A stretch of 50,389 nucleotides of DNA from Candidatus Woesearchaeota archaeon (GTDB lineage Archaea > Nanobdellota > Nanobdellia > Woesearchaeales > BS150m-G63), in contig JAHWIG010000007.1 of NCBI GenBank assembly GCA_019322735.1, forward strand, positions 1 to 50,389, given 5' to 3'. A model generated the notes under the pieces. The model did no database searches and was not told where the DNA came from. It worked only from the letters and a program-made list of their open reading frames with translations. A program made the translations under genes and the position numbers. Shown piece after piece: positions 1-8,335 of the stretch (position 1 is the stretch's first letter; every line of letters starts with the position of its first letter).

Positions 1-640
1 ATTTGTCTGGTTTAATATATTCTAATATTCGTTTGTAATGTGTTATAATTAATATGCACTTATCTTTATTCATAAAAGCATTTACCCCTTTAGATACTTC
101 TTTTAGTGCATCTATATCTAATCCTGAGTCGGTTTCATCTAAAATAACTAGTTTTGGATTAAGGACCATTAGTTGTAGGATTTCTGCTTTTTTCTTTTCT
201 CCACCAGAAAATCCTTCATTTAAGTATCTTCTAGAAAATTTAGCATCCATTTTTAACTGTTGGAGTTTTTTATCAAGTATCTTCTTAAAATCCATGACAT
301 TTATTTTTTTGCCAGTAAGGCTGTTTAAAGCAGTTCTTAAGAAATTTGAGATTGTAACTCCTGGAATCTCACTGGGATATTGAAATGATAGAAATAATCC
401 TAGTTTTGCCCTTTTATCTGTGCTTAATTTTGTTATGTCTTTACCATTGTATATAATCTTCCCTTTAGTAATCTCATATTTTGGATTCCCCATTAAAGCA
501 TTTGACAATGTACTTTTACCAGAACCATTTGGCCCCATCAACGCATTTACCTTACCCACTTCTAGTGTGAGATTTATTCCTTTTAGTATCTCTTTTCCTT
601 CTACACTTACATGCAGATCTTTTATCTCTAATAGTGTCAT
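1..640 (-). CDS. sufC: SufC, Fe-S assembly ATPase (3' end cut by window edge)
   Basis: The ATPase subunit of the SufBCD scaffold; it drives Fe-S cluster assembly in the cytoplasm. Translating from the ATG at 640 gives MTLLEIKDLHV, Walker A GPNGSGKST near residue 37, ABC signature FSGGEKKK and Walker B LVILDETDSG. About 213 of the usual 245-250 residues are visible; the frame is open to base 1, so the C-terminus lies outside. The start overlaps the sufU stop by ATGA (637-640), implying translational coupling. It is the last visible gene of the suf operon. Confidence 0.96.
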   Translation of the reverse strand, partial: MTLLEIKDLHVSVEGKEILKGINLTLEVGKVNALMGPNGSGKSTLSNALMGNPKYEITKGKIIYNGKDITKLSTDKRAKLGLFLSFQYPSEIPGVTISNFLRTALNSLTGKKINVMDFKKILDKKLQQLKMDAKFSRRYLNEGFSGGEKKKAEILQLMVLNPKLVILDETDSGLDIDALKEVSKGVNAFMNKDKCILIITHYKRILEYIKPDK

Positions 641-1017
641 CCTACTGCCTCTTGTAACGCTTTTAATGATAATGTTGCGCATTTCATTCTTCCTGGACTG
701 ATTGATATCATTAATAGTTCCATTATGTTTTCTTGACTTAATTTTAAAATTTCTTTAATTGTTTTTCCCTTTACTTGTTCTGTTAGCAATGATGCAGAAG
801 CCATACTTATTGCACATCCACGTCCAGTGAATTTGATTTCTTTTACTTTGTTTTCATTGATTATAAGGCGTATTGTTATATCATCACCGCATAATGGATT
901 AAGCTCTCTTTTTTCATTTGTTGGATTATCTATTGTGCCAAAATTCATTGGGTCCTTGTAATTTTCAAGTATATGCTCTTGGTACATCTCTCTTGCTTCA
1001 TCCATATCATTCACCAA
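637..1017 (-). CDS. sufU: SufU/IscU-type Fe-S scaffold or sulfur-transfer protein
   Basis: NifU_N-fold protein of 126 residues that accepts sulfur from SufS. The three conserved cysteines are C43 (LCGDD), C68 (GRGCAIS) and C113 (RMKCATL), with D45 in the SufU-type C-G-D position. The flanking words are SufU-like, but C68 and C113 are 45 residues apart, close to IscU spacing and shorter than the 62 of Bacillus SufU, so the SufU insertion is missing. Start: ATG at 1017 (overlaps sufS by 11 nt) or M5 at 1005. Embedded in the suf operon next to the desulfurase. Confidence 0.93.
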   Translation of the reverse strand: MVNDMDEAREMYQEHILENYKDPMNFGTIDNPTNEKRELNPLCGDDITIRLIINENKVKEIKFTGRGCAISMASASLLTEQVKGKTIKEILKLSQENIMELLMISISPGRMKCATLSLKALQEAVG

Positions 1018-2233
1018 ATAATCGTTGTGATTTCTTTAATGACTCAATTAATTTATCAATGTCTTCAAACGTGTTGTATAAATAAAAACTGATTCTTGCA
1101 GTGCCTGCAATACCTAACTTATCCATCAAAGGCATAGAACAATGATGTCCGCCACGAATACATATATTTTCATCATTTAACAAAGAAGCCAAGTCATGTG
1201 GGTGGATTCCTTTAAGATTAAAAGAAATAATTCCTGTTCCATGTTCTATTCCTGGATGATAAATCTCTATTCCGTCTATCTTACTTAAATTGTCAAGTGA
1301 ATATTGCAACAGTTCTTTTTCCCATGCTTCAATATTCTCCATGCCAATAGAATTAAGATAGTTTATTGTCGTTCCTAATGCTATAACCCCAGCAACATTT
1401 TGTGTTCCTGCTTCAAACTTCATTGGAATTTCATTCCATGTTGAATCAGTTTTATTGACTTCTTTGATCATATCTCCACCAAAGTGGAATGGTGGCAGTT
1501 TTTCCAGTAATTCTTTTTTTCCATATAAGATGCCTATGCCCATTGGTGCAAGCATCTTATGTCCAGAAAAGACTAAGAAGTCGCAATCAATATCTTTCAC
1601 ATCAATCTTTAAATGAGGGGCACTCTGTGCAGCATCTATCAAAGTTAGGGCATTTTTTTCTTTTGCTAATTTTACTAGTGTATTTATATCATTAATAGTT
1701 CCAAGAGCATTAGAGACATGTGTTACAGCGACAAGTGCTGTATTTTCTGTTATTTTCTTCTTTGCATCTTCATAGTCAAGAGTGAAATCATTTTTCATTG
1801 CAATAATCTTTAATTTCATATTATTTCTCTTAGCAAATTGTTGCCATGGAACAAAATTAGAGTGATGCTCCATTTCTGTCACAACAATTTCATCTCCGTT
1901 TAACAATGAACTTAGAGTATAAGCTAATAGATTTATAGATTCTGTTGCGCTTCTTGTAAATATAATTTCTTCTGGTTTTGCATTAATAAATTTAGAAATA
2001 AGTTTACGTGCTCCATTGTATTTTACAGTTGCTTCTTCGCTTAAAGTGTAGACGCCACGATGAATGTTTGCATTTTCATTTTCATAGAAATTCTTAATTG
2101 AATCTATGACTTGTTTTGGTTTTTGTGTTGTTGCGGCGCTATCTAAGTATATCAATGACTTTCCTTTTGTATTGTTTTTAAAAATAGGAAAATCTCCTTT
2201 CAGTTTCTTTATTGTTTCGTTTGTCAGTTTCAT
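1007..2233 (-). CDS. sufS: SufS group II cysteine desulfurase
   Basis: PLP enzyme that converts cysteine to alanine and a protein-bound persulfide, the sulfur source for Fe-S clusters. It has 408 residues, the usual SufS length. The PLP lysine is K226 in SGHKMLAP, and the persulfide cysteine is about C365 in RGGHHCSMPL, the short-loop arrangement of group II (SufS/CsdA) enzymes. The N-terminal DSAATTQKP motif is typical. The start codon overlaps the sufT stop (ATGA, 2230-2233). Confidence 0.97.
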   Translation of the reverse strand: MKLTNETIKKLKGDFPIFKNNTKGKSLIYLDSAATTQKPKQVIDSIKNFYENENANIHRGVYTLSEEATVKYNGARKLISKFINAKPEEIIFTRSATESINLLAYTLSSLLNGDEIVVTEMEHHSNFVPWQQFAKRNNMKLKIIAMKNDFTLDYEDAKKKITENTALVAVTHVSNALGTINDINTLVKLAKEKNALTLIDAAQSAPHLKIDVKDIDCDFLVFSGHKMLAPMGIGILYGKKELLEKLPPFHFGGDMIKEVNKTDSTWNEIPMKFEAGTQNVAGVIALGTTINYLNSIGMENIEAWEKELLQYSLDNLSKIDGIEIYHPGIEHGTGIISFNLKGIHPHDLASLLNDENICIRGGHHCSMPLMDKLGIAGTARISFYLYNTFEDIDKLIESLKKSQRLFGE

Positions 2234-2532
2234 ACTGGTAATCCTAAGAGGTCTTTTACTTCATCACTTGGTTCCCATGGGGGTTCAAAAACAAACTCTA
2301 ATTCTGGTGTAAAACCAGCTTTTCTTAATTGCGTTTCTAAATCATTCACTAATTGTGGTGCATATGGGCATGCTGGTGTTGTGAAAGTCATCTTGATATC
2401 TATCTTATTATCTTTTTTTATTTCAAAACCATAAATTAATCCAAGGGTCCATATATCAATATTTAATTCGGGGTCTTCTACATTTTTGAATGTCTCAATT
2501 GCTTTTTCCTTTGTTAATTTTTTATTTTCCAT
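2230..2532 (-). CDS. sufT: SufT / MIP18-family (DUF59) Fe-S maturation protein
   Basis: Small protein (100 residues) of the MIP18/PaaD/DUF59 family, used in Fe-S cluster assembly or transfer. Diagnostic words are VEDPELNIDIWTLGLIY and FTTPACPYAPQLV, with the conserved Cys of the TxxxCP motif. The C-terminal EFVFEPPWEPSDE is the usual PPW.P ending. It lies between sufD and sufS, overlapping sufS by 4 nt, which supports the SUF assignment over the phenylacetate-pathway PaaD. Confidence 0.92.
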   Translation of the reverse strand: MENKKLTKEKAIETFKNVEDPELNIDIWTLGLIYGFEIKKDNKIDIKMTFTTPACPYAPQLVNDLETQLRKAGFTPELEFVFEPPWEPSDEVKDLLGLPV

Positions 2533-2536
2533 TTTA

Positions 2537-3727
2537 TCACCTTAACGAATTGGTTATTTTTTCATTTATTTTGTCTTGAATCTTTTGATTTGATAATAAT
2601 TCTAATATTGGAGAGAAATATCCCTCAATAATCTTTTTCTTTGCTTCAGATTCATTTAATCCTCTTGACATCATATAAAATAAAACATCTTTATCTATTT
2701 GGCCTACAGCAGAACTATGACTGCATTTTACGTCATTATTATCAATCTCAAGATAGGGAATGGCATCAGCTTCTGCATTTTCGCTTAACAATAATGCTTC
2801 CTGTTTTTCATACCCATTTGATTTTGGGGCATTTTCTTTAATCTTTACTAAACTTCTGCTTAATGCTTTTGATTCATTATTTAATACGCCTTTTGTTATT
2901 ATTTTGGATGTAGTATTTTTGGCATTATGTAATGATGCGGTATATAGATCATATTGTTGAGAACCTGAACCTAGAAACAATATTGTGTTATTTGTATCTG
3001 CTCCTGGTTCATTTAAATTACTAATTACTTGTGATTTGGTATATTGGGTTCCTAAACATAAATCAATCCAATTTACTTGAGAATCTCTTTTTCCAATTGA
3101 TTTTCTATCTTGGATATTTATTGTTTCATTATTTAAGTTCTGTATTGTTATAAAATCAATCTTGCTATTTTCTTCTGCAATAATTTTTACAGTTTCACTT
3201 ATGTAACTGCTGTTTTCTTGAGATGATTTATTTAGGATTATTTTTGCTTTTGTGTTTTTTTCAGCCAATATAAATATATTTGAAATAAATGTAGAATCAT
3301 TTATATCATAATTAATCTCTATTGGATTATTTAGTTCTGTATTTTTTGGAATGTTAATAAATAAGAAATCATTTGCAAACGCTTGATTAAAATAAAATAT
3401 TTTATTTTCATCTTCTTTATTTACCCAATCTTTTGTGAGAAATGGTTTAATCTTGCTTTCATCTGAAAAATCTAGTTGATTGCTTGAAAATATTTCTGCT
3501 TCATTTTTATCATAATCTATTTTTATCAGGCTGTTTTGTATATGTTTTGGTGTTACTCCAGAAAAATTAAAATTAGAAGGTTCTATCTTAATATTCAATC
3601 CGTAACGGAATGTAGGATAATTAGTTTTTTGACTATTAAGAAAAGAATTCAACCTATATTGAGTAAACCATTCTGGTTCTGTAATTTGTTCTGCAAACTT
3701 TTTAAATTGAGTTGTTGTAATTTCCAT
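2537..3727 (-). CDS. sufD: SufD-like subunit of the SufBCD scaffold
   Basis: SufB/SufD-family protein of 396 residues, expected to fold as a right-handed beta-helix and pair with SufB on the SufC ATPase. The C-terminal third carries family landmarks: SKIITKGVLNNESKALSRS, EALLLSENAEADAIPYLEI, the KCSHSSAVGQID motif with the conserved Cys-Ser-His, and FYMMSRGLNESEA. The N-terminus contains FTQYRLNSF, typical of SufD. It lies 13 nt downstream of sufB and 4 nt upstream of sufT. Confidence 0.92.
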   Translation of the reverse strand: MEITTTQFKKFAEQITEPEWFTQYRLNSFLNSQKTNYPTFRYGLNIKIEPSNFNFSGVTPKHIQNSLIKIDYDKNEAEIFSSNQLDFSDESKIKPFLTKDWVNKEDENKIFYFNQAFANDFLFINIPKNTELNNPIEINYDINDSTFISNIFILAEKNTKAKIILNKSSQENSSYISETVKIIAEENSKIDFITIQNLNNETINIQDRKSIGKRDSQVNWIDLCLGTQYTKSQVISNLNEPGADTNNTILFLGSGSQQYDLYTASLHNAKNTTSKIITKGVLNNESKALSRSLVKIKENAPKSNGYEKQEALLLSENAEADAIPYLEIDNNDVKCSHSSAVGQIDKDVLFYMMSRGLNESEAKKKIIEGYFSPILELLSNQKIQDKINEKITNSLR

Positions 3728-3740
3728 CCTAGTAATGGGA

Positions 3741-5168
3741 TCATCCTATTGATCCCTCCATCTCTAATTCTATTAATCTGTTAAGCTCAACAGCATATTC
3801 TAAAGGAAGTGCCTTTACAATTGGTTCTATGAATCCAGAAACTATCATTTGTGTTGCTTCTTCTTCTGTTAATCCACGACTCATAAGATAGAATATTTGT
3901 TCTTGACTTATTTTTCCTACAGTTGCTTCATGAGCTATGTTAGTTGAACTTTCTTTGATATCCATATAAGGATAAGTATTTGATTTTGAGATGTTATCCA
4001 TCATTAGTGCATCACAGATAACACTTGATTTTGCATTTATTGCACCTTTTCTTACACTTAATAATCCACGATAAGTTGAGATTCCACCATCTTTGCTTAT
4101 GGATTTTGATTTAATTGTTGAACTAGTATTTTTTCCAATATGTATTGTTTTTGCACCAGTGTCTTGATCTTGCCCTTTTCCTGCAAAAGCTATTCCAATG
4201 AAATCTGATTTTGAATTATCCCCTATTAAGATAGAACATGGATACAACATTGTTGCTTTAGATCCCATGTTACCATTAATCCATTCAATAACTCCATCTT
4301 CATATACAACTGCTCTTTTTGTATTGAGATTATATGTGTTTTTGCTCCAATTTTCAATACTTGAATAACGGGCTCTTGCACCTTTTAGTACATGTATTTC
4401 AACACACCCTGCGTGTAATGAATTTTGAGTATATTGTGGTGCTGAACATCCTTCAATATACTGCATTTCTGCCCCTTCATCAACAATAATTAATGTATGT
4501 TCAAATTGTCCACCTTTCTTTGCATTCATTCTGAAGTATGCTTGTAATGGTGTAGTTAATTTAACACCTTTTGGGATATAGATGAAAGTTCCTCCACTCC
4601 ATACAGCAGCATGTAATGCAGCAAATTTATGTAGTCTAATTGGAACACATTTAGTCATAAAATATTTTTTAACTATTTCAGGATATTGTTTTACTGCTTC
4701 ATCACAATCAAGGAAAACAATGCCTTTGTCTTCCCATACTTTCTTTAATTTATGATAAACAACTTCAGAATCATATTGTACGCCAACACCTGATAATGCT
4801 TTTTTCTCAGCTTCTGGAATTCCTAATTTATCAAATGTTGCTTTTATGTCATCAGGTACATCTTCCCATTTTTGTGCATTGTTTTTTGCATCTGGCCTTA
4901 CAAATAGATGAATGTTTGATATATCAAGATCTTTTAAACTTGGACCCCAATTTGGCATAGGTAATTCATTATATGCCTTTAAGCCTTCTAATCTCTTATT
5001 AAGCATCCATTCTGGTTCATTCTTTTGTTTAGATATTTCTCTAACTAATTCTTCGCTAAGACCTTCTTTTGCCTTAAAGATATGTTTTTCTTTGTTGGCA
5101 TGGTCATAAGTCTCTCTATTTATAGAGAAATCCTTTATTTTTTGTTTAGAAATTGTTTTTGTTTCCAT
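3741..5168 (-). CDS. sufB: SufB Fe-S cluster scaffold subunit
   Basis: First gene of the suf operon; 475 residues, full SufB length. Recognisable words are PEWMLNKRLEG, IPKGVKLTTPLQAYF, EGCSAPQYTQNSLHAGCVEI, SSIENWSKNTYNLNTKR and the C-terminal FYLMSRGLTEEEA. SufB carries the nascent cluster in the SufBC2D complex. The ATG at 5168 is preceded by a Shine-Dalgarno-like GAGGGG about 6 nt upstream. The upstream region is shared with the divergent HTH regulator at 5292 and holds an inverted repeat at the predicted start site. Confidence 0.97.
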   Translation of the reverse strand: METKTISKQKIKDFSINRETYDHANKEKHIFKAKEGLSEELVREISKQKNEPEWMLNKRLEGLKAYNELPMPNWGPSLKDLDISNIHLFVRPDAKNNAQKWEDVPDDIKATFDKLGIPEAEKKALSGVGVQYDSEVVYHKLKKVWEDKGIVFLDCDEAVKQYPEIVKKYFMTKCVPIRLHKFAALHAAVWSGGTFIYIPKGVKLTTPLQAYFRMNAKKGGQFEHTLIIVDEGAEMQYIEGCSAPQYTQNSLHAGCVEIHVLKGARARYSSIENWSKNTYNLNTKRAVVYEDGVIEWINGNMGSKATMLYPCSILIGDNSKSDFIGIAFAGKGQDQDTGAKTIHIGKNTSSTIKSKSISKDGGISTYRGLLSVRKGAINAKSSVICDALMMDNISKSNTYPYMDIKESSTNIAHEATVGKISQEQIFYLMSRGLTEEEATQMIVSGFIEPIVKALPLEYAVELNRLIELEMEGSIG

Positions 5169-5192
5169 ATTTTTCCCCTCTTTAATTAAAAA

Positions 5193-5208
5193 CTTAACAA
5201 TAGTTAAG
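5193..5208. promoter_or_regulatory. Perfect inverted repeat, candidate operator of the suf operon
   Basis: CTTAAC-AATA-GTTAAG: 6-bp perfect arms around a 4-bp spacer. It lies about 25 bp downstream of the best TATA-like element for sufB (minus strand, 5223-5232), so it covers the predicted transcription start. That position suits a repressor. The divergent HTH protein is the obvious candidate binder. This is inference from position and symmetry only. Confidence 0.5.
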
Positions 5209-5222
5209 AATGGTGTGTTTTT

Positions 5223-5232
5223 CTTTATAAAA
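5223..5232 (-). promoter_or_regulatory. TATA box for sufB
   Basis: Minus-strand TTTTATAAAG, with predicted transcription start near 5203. This gives a short leader of about 35 nt that contains the GAGGGG ribosome-binding site of sufB. Confidence 0.5.
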
Positions 5233-5262
5233 CTTTCTAATTTTTAGTCTTAATCAAAAAAC

Positions 5263-5270
5263 TTATATAT
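5263..5270 (+). promoter_or_regulatory. TATA box for the HTH regulator gene (leaderless)
   Basis: TTATATAT is centred about 25 bp before the ATG at 5292. Archaeal transcription starts about 25 bp downstream of the TATA box, so the mRNA would begin at or next to the start codon. Confidence 0.55.
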
Positions 5271-5291
5271 TCTGAAAGATATAATACAATT

Positions 5292-5660
5292 ATGCAACAT
5301 ATCATGCCGCAGGAGATTGAAGTTTGGTATTTGATTCCTGCATTAAGGAAAGAACTCTCTAGAATCTTTATTAGGGATTATGGTTTAGCACAGAAAAAGG
5401 CTGCTGAATTATTAGGCATAAGTGAAGCTGCTGTTTCTCAATATGTTAAGGAAAAACGTGGAAAGGAAATAAAATTTACTAAATCAGAGTTAGGGGAAAT
5501 TAAAGATACAGCTGCTAAGATTGTTAAAGATAAAAAACATTCAATGAAATATTTATATGAAGCTTGTGTTACATTTCGCGGATCAAAAACAATCTGTAAT
5601 CTTCATAGGAAATATCATAAGGATATTCCTGCAAAATGCACTATATGTGTGGAAGGATAA
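5292..5660 (+). CDS. XRE-type HTH regulator with four-Cys C-terminus, candidate Fe-S-sensing suf regulator
   Basis: 122-residue protein. Residues about 33-53 form a lambda-repressor-like HTH (QKKAAELLGISEAAVSQYV). The C-terminal part has C92, C102, C116 and C119 plus H105 (C-x9-C-x13-C-x2-C), which could ligate an Fe-S cluster or zinc. It resembles the archaeal family of predicted HTH regulators with Cys tails. Being divergent from sufB with a palindrome in between suggests autoregulated control of Fe-S assembly, analogous to IscR or SufR but with a different fold. The start is M1 (fits a leaderless transcript) or M5. Confidence 0.82.
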   Translation: MQHIMPQEIEVWYLIPALRKELSRIFIRDYGLAQKKAAELLGISEAAVSQYVKEKRGKEIKFTKSELGEIKDTAAKIVKDKKHSMKYLYEACVTFRGSKTICNLHRKYHKDIPAKCTICVEG

Positions 5661-5661
5661 A

Positions 5662-6219
5662 ATGAGAAAATTATCAATTATTATTTCTATTTTGGTTGTT
5701 TTTCTTATTTCTGGATGTGGTGTTAATATAAAACCATGCACTAAAGAAGCAATGGTATGTGAAGATGGTACAGTTATTAGTAGGGAAGGCATAAACTGTG
5801 AATTTCCTGAGTGTCCTGAACCTGATATTATTCAAGAAGAATCAGAAGAAGTTATTGAATCTGAAGTAGAAGTTATTGAGTCAGAACCAATACCGGAACC
5901 AGTTCCTGAGCCAGAACCAGAGCCAACTCCTGAACTAGAATCAACAGTAAAGGAATTTGATATGACTGCTAAGAAATGGGATTTTGAACCTGCTACAATC
6001 ATTGTGAATGAAGGAGATACGGTTATATTGCACATAACAAGTGTTGATGTGACTCATGGTTTTGGATTATCGGCATTTGGCATAAATGAAGATTTACGTA
6101 AAGGAGAAACTGTTGATATTGAATTTATAGCAAATCAAAAGGGAACATTTACTTTCAAATGTATAGTATCTTGTGGGTCTGGCCATAGTGGAATGAAAGG
6201 GCAGTTAATAGTTGAGTAA
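5662..6219 (+). CDS. Lipoprotein with a CuA-type cupredoxin domain
   Basis: 185 residues from the ATG at 5662, which follows the regulator stop by one base (TAAAATG). Signal peptide with lipobox LISGC (lipidated C19); a Cys-rich segment (C26, C33, C46, C51); an acidic Pro/Glu linker at residues about 55-95; then a cupredoxin domain. Ligands are H132 (VTHGFGL) and C167-x3-C171-x3-H175-x2-M178, exactly the binuclear CuA pattern of cytochrome oxidase subunit II and N2O reductase. No oxidase genes are nearby. It could be a periplasmic-side electron carrier or copper protein. In-frame codons upstream of 5662 lie inside the regulator gene and are not used. Confidence 0.85.
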   Translation: MRKLSIIISILVVFLISGCGVNIKPCTKEAMVCEDGTVISREGINCEFPECPEPDIIQEESEEVIESEVEVIESEPIPEPVPEPEPEPTPELESTVKEFDMTAKKWDFEPATIIVNEGDTVILHITSVDVTHGFGLSAFGINEDLRKGETVDIEFIANQKGTFTFKCIVSCGSGHSGMKGQLIVE

Positions 6220-6223
6220 GGGG

Positions 6224-6733
6224 ATGTCACATATAAATATAGAAATCAAAGCTAGATGCCATAATCAGGATAAGATAAGAAAAATTCTTAAATCAGAGAA
6301 TGCTGATTTTAAAGGGATTGATCACCAAATTGATACTTATTTTAATATAAATAAAGGCAGATTAAAGTTAAGAGAAGGAAATATTGAGAACCATTTGATA
6401 CATTATAACAGAGATAATAAATCAGGACCAAAACAGTCTGATGTTACTCTGTTAAACTATGATAAAGAAAGTTCTTTGAAGGATATTCTTGTTAATTCTT
6501 TGGGTGTTTTGGTTGTTGTGGATAAAGAGAGAGAGATCTATGTTATTGACAATGTTAAGTTCCATTTGGATAAAGTCAAAAATCTTGGAAATTTTATTGA
6601 GATTGAGGCAATAGGTAATGAAAATATTGGGAAAGAAAAATTGTTAAAACAATGTAATGAATATATGAAACTGTTTAGTATAGATAAAAAAGACCTTATT
6701 GCTGAATCTTATAGTGATATGTTATTAGATTAA
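6224..6733 (+). CDS. CYTH-domain protein (CyaB / class IV adenylate cyclase-like)
   Basis: 169 residues from the ATG at 6224; a TTG at 6212 inside the preceding gene is the alternative. The N-terminal NIEIKAR matches the opening strand of the CYTH fold, followed by QIDTYFNINKGRLKLREGN and, later, VKFHLDKVKNLGNFIEIEAIG, the typical acidic and basic tunnel residues. CYTH enzymes bind triphosphates with divalent metal; members include CyaB-type cyclases, thiamine triphosphatase and inorganic triphosphatase. Activity cannot be assigned from sequence. Confidence 0.85.
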   Translation: MSHINIEIKARCHNQDKIRKILKSENADFKGIDHQIDTYFNINKGRLKLREGNIENHLIHYNRDNKSGPKQSDVTLLNYDKESSLKDILVNSLGVLVVVDKEREIYVIDNVKFHLDKVKNLGNFIEIEAIGNENIGKEKLLKQCNEYMKLFSIDKKDLIAESYSDMLLD

Positions 6734-6785
6734 AATATATTAGTAAATAGTAACCCTTAAATATCTTTAACTATTGGTTTGTTCT

Positions 6786-8330
6786 ATGGAAACCCTTCTT
6801 GCCTTCCTTCCTTTAGTTCTTATTTTCTTATTGATCATAGTTTTTAAGAAATCTGCATTGTTTGCGTCACCAGTAACTTGGTTTGTAACTTTATTGATTT
6901 CATTACTATATTGGAAAGTTGCCCCATTAATTATAATGGCTGCTTCAATAAAAGGTATATTGATAGCAACAGAAATATTATTGATAATACTTGGTGCAAT
7001 ATTTTTTCTTAATGTAATGAAAGAAAGTAGTTATATTGTAGCAATAGAATATCATTTAACAAGAATTTCTAGGGATAGGAGAATTCAAGCAATACTTTTT
7101 ACATGGGTTTTTGGTAGTTTTTTGGAAGCTGCTGCTGGTTTTGGGACTCCTGCAGCAATAGTGGCTCCATTATTAGTTGTTTTGGGATTTCCAGCTTTAG
7201 CTGCAGTTGCTATGGCACTTGTAGCAAATAGTACTGCTGTAACATTTGGTGCAGTTGGAACTCCTTTAATTCACGGATTAAAAGATATCCCAATATCATT
7301 ACAAGCATTAGGTTATCAAACAACCTTACTGCATATTACGGGAATAATAGTGCCAAGTATGATTATACTTGTTATGTTGTCTTTTGTTAACCAACCATGG
7401 AGTAAAAAGATAAAAGTATGGAAAGAGATAATTCCTTATAGTTTATGGGCAGGAGCATGCTTTTTAATTCCTTATGTCTTGTCATCAAAGTATCTTAGTC
7501 CTGAATTTCCTTCATTAATTGCTTCATTAGTTGGTGGAGGATTATTATTATTTACAACTAAAAAGAAGTTTTTAGTTCCTAAAAAAGAATGGCATTTTCC
7601 GCATGAAAGCCCTAAAAAGATAAAAAACCCAAATGTTTCATTTTTAAGAGCAACTCTACCTTATTTACTTGTGTCTCTATTATTAATAATAACTAGGCTT
7701 CCATCTTTAGGGATAAAGAATATATTGTTAAAAGGGGGAATTCCTTTTACTATGTCTGGAATAGAATATTCATTCAATATATTTTATAGTCCTGGATTTT
7801 TGTTCTTATTGGTGGGTATTGTATTTGCATTAAAACATAAGGAAAAGATAAAAACCCCATTCTCGAGTGCATTTCAGAAGTTAGAAAGGCCGTATATCAC
7901 AATCATATTCTTAACAGCATTTGTTCAGATACTGATAAACTCAGGAATCAATCTTTCAGGAAAACAGGCAATACCAATAGTTATGGCAAATGCAGCAGCA
8001 GGTGTTTTTGGAAGTATTTGGCCATTTATTGCAGTATTTGTTGGTGGAATTGGTGCTTTCATAACTGGATCAGCAACAGTATCCAATCTTCTTTTTGGAA
8101 ATTTTCAGTATGAGACTTCATTACTTCTTGGTTTAAGTCCAATATTAATCTTAGCTATTCATTCTATTGGTGGTGCAATTGGAAATATGATTTCAATAAA
8201 TAATGTTGTTACTGCCTCAGCAATTGTAGGATTGCATGGAGAAGATTATAAAATAATAAGAAAGACAATAATACCTTTCTTTGTATACGGAATAATTGCA
8301 GGAGCTATTGCTTTAATAATATCTCTTTGA
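6786..8330 (+). CDS. lctP: L-lactate permease (LctP family)
   Basis: Polytopic membrane protein of 514 residues with about 12 hydrophobic segments. Family landmarks: FGSFLEAAAGFGTPAAIVAP, ALVANSTAVTFGAVGTPL, FVGGIGAFITGSATVSN and AIGNMISINNVVTASA. It probably imports lactate or glycolate with protons. A TATA box (CTTAAATATCT, 6756-6766) is centred 25 bp before the ATG at 6786, so a leaderless start there is preferred over the TTG at 6774. The gene converges on the dehydrogenase at 8336 with only 5 bp between stops. Confidence 0.94.
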   Translation: METLLAFLPLVLIFLLIIVFKKSALFASPVTWFVTLLISLLYWKVAPLIIMAASIKGILIATEILLIILGAIFFLNVMKESSYIVAIEYHLTRISRDRRIQAILFTWVFGSFLEAAAGFGTPAAIVAPLLVVLGFPALAAVAMALVANSTAVTFGAVGTPLIHGLKDIPISLQALGYQTTLLHITGIIVPSMIILVMLSFVNQPWSKKIKVWKEIIPYSLWAGACFLIPYVLSSKYLSPEFPSLIASLVGGGLLLFTTKKKFLVPKKEWHFPHESPKKIKNPNVSFLRATLPYLLVSLLLIITRLPSLGIKNILLKGGIPFTMSGIEYSFNIFYSPGFLFLLVGIVFALKHKEKIKTPFSSAFQKLERPYITIIFLTAFVQILINSGINLSGKQAIPIVMANAAAGVFGSIWPFIAVFVGGIGAFITGSATVSNLLFGNFQYETSLLLGLSPILILAIHSIGGAIGNMISINNVVTASAIVGLHGEDYKIIRKTIIPFFVYGIIAGAIALIISL

Positions 8331-8335
8331 GTTTA

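Noticed and set aside
54..701. Plus-strand open frames at 54-383 and 420-701
   Set aside because: They are antisense shadows of sufC/sufU, whose protein motifs are unmistakable on the minus strand.
5557..5661. Longer N-terminus for the CuA lipoprotein starting at 5557
   Set aside because: The extra residues lie inside the HTH regulator gene in another frame; the signal peptide begins at the ATG at 5662.
5832..6035. Minus-strand Ser/Gly-repeat frame opposite the CuA lipoprotein
   Set aside because: It is the antisense reading of the Pro/Glu linker of the lipoprotein gene; low-complexity artefact.
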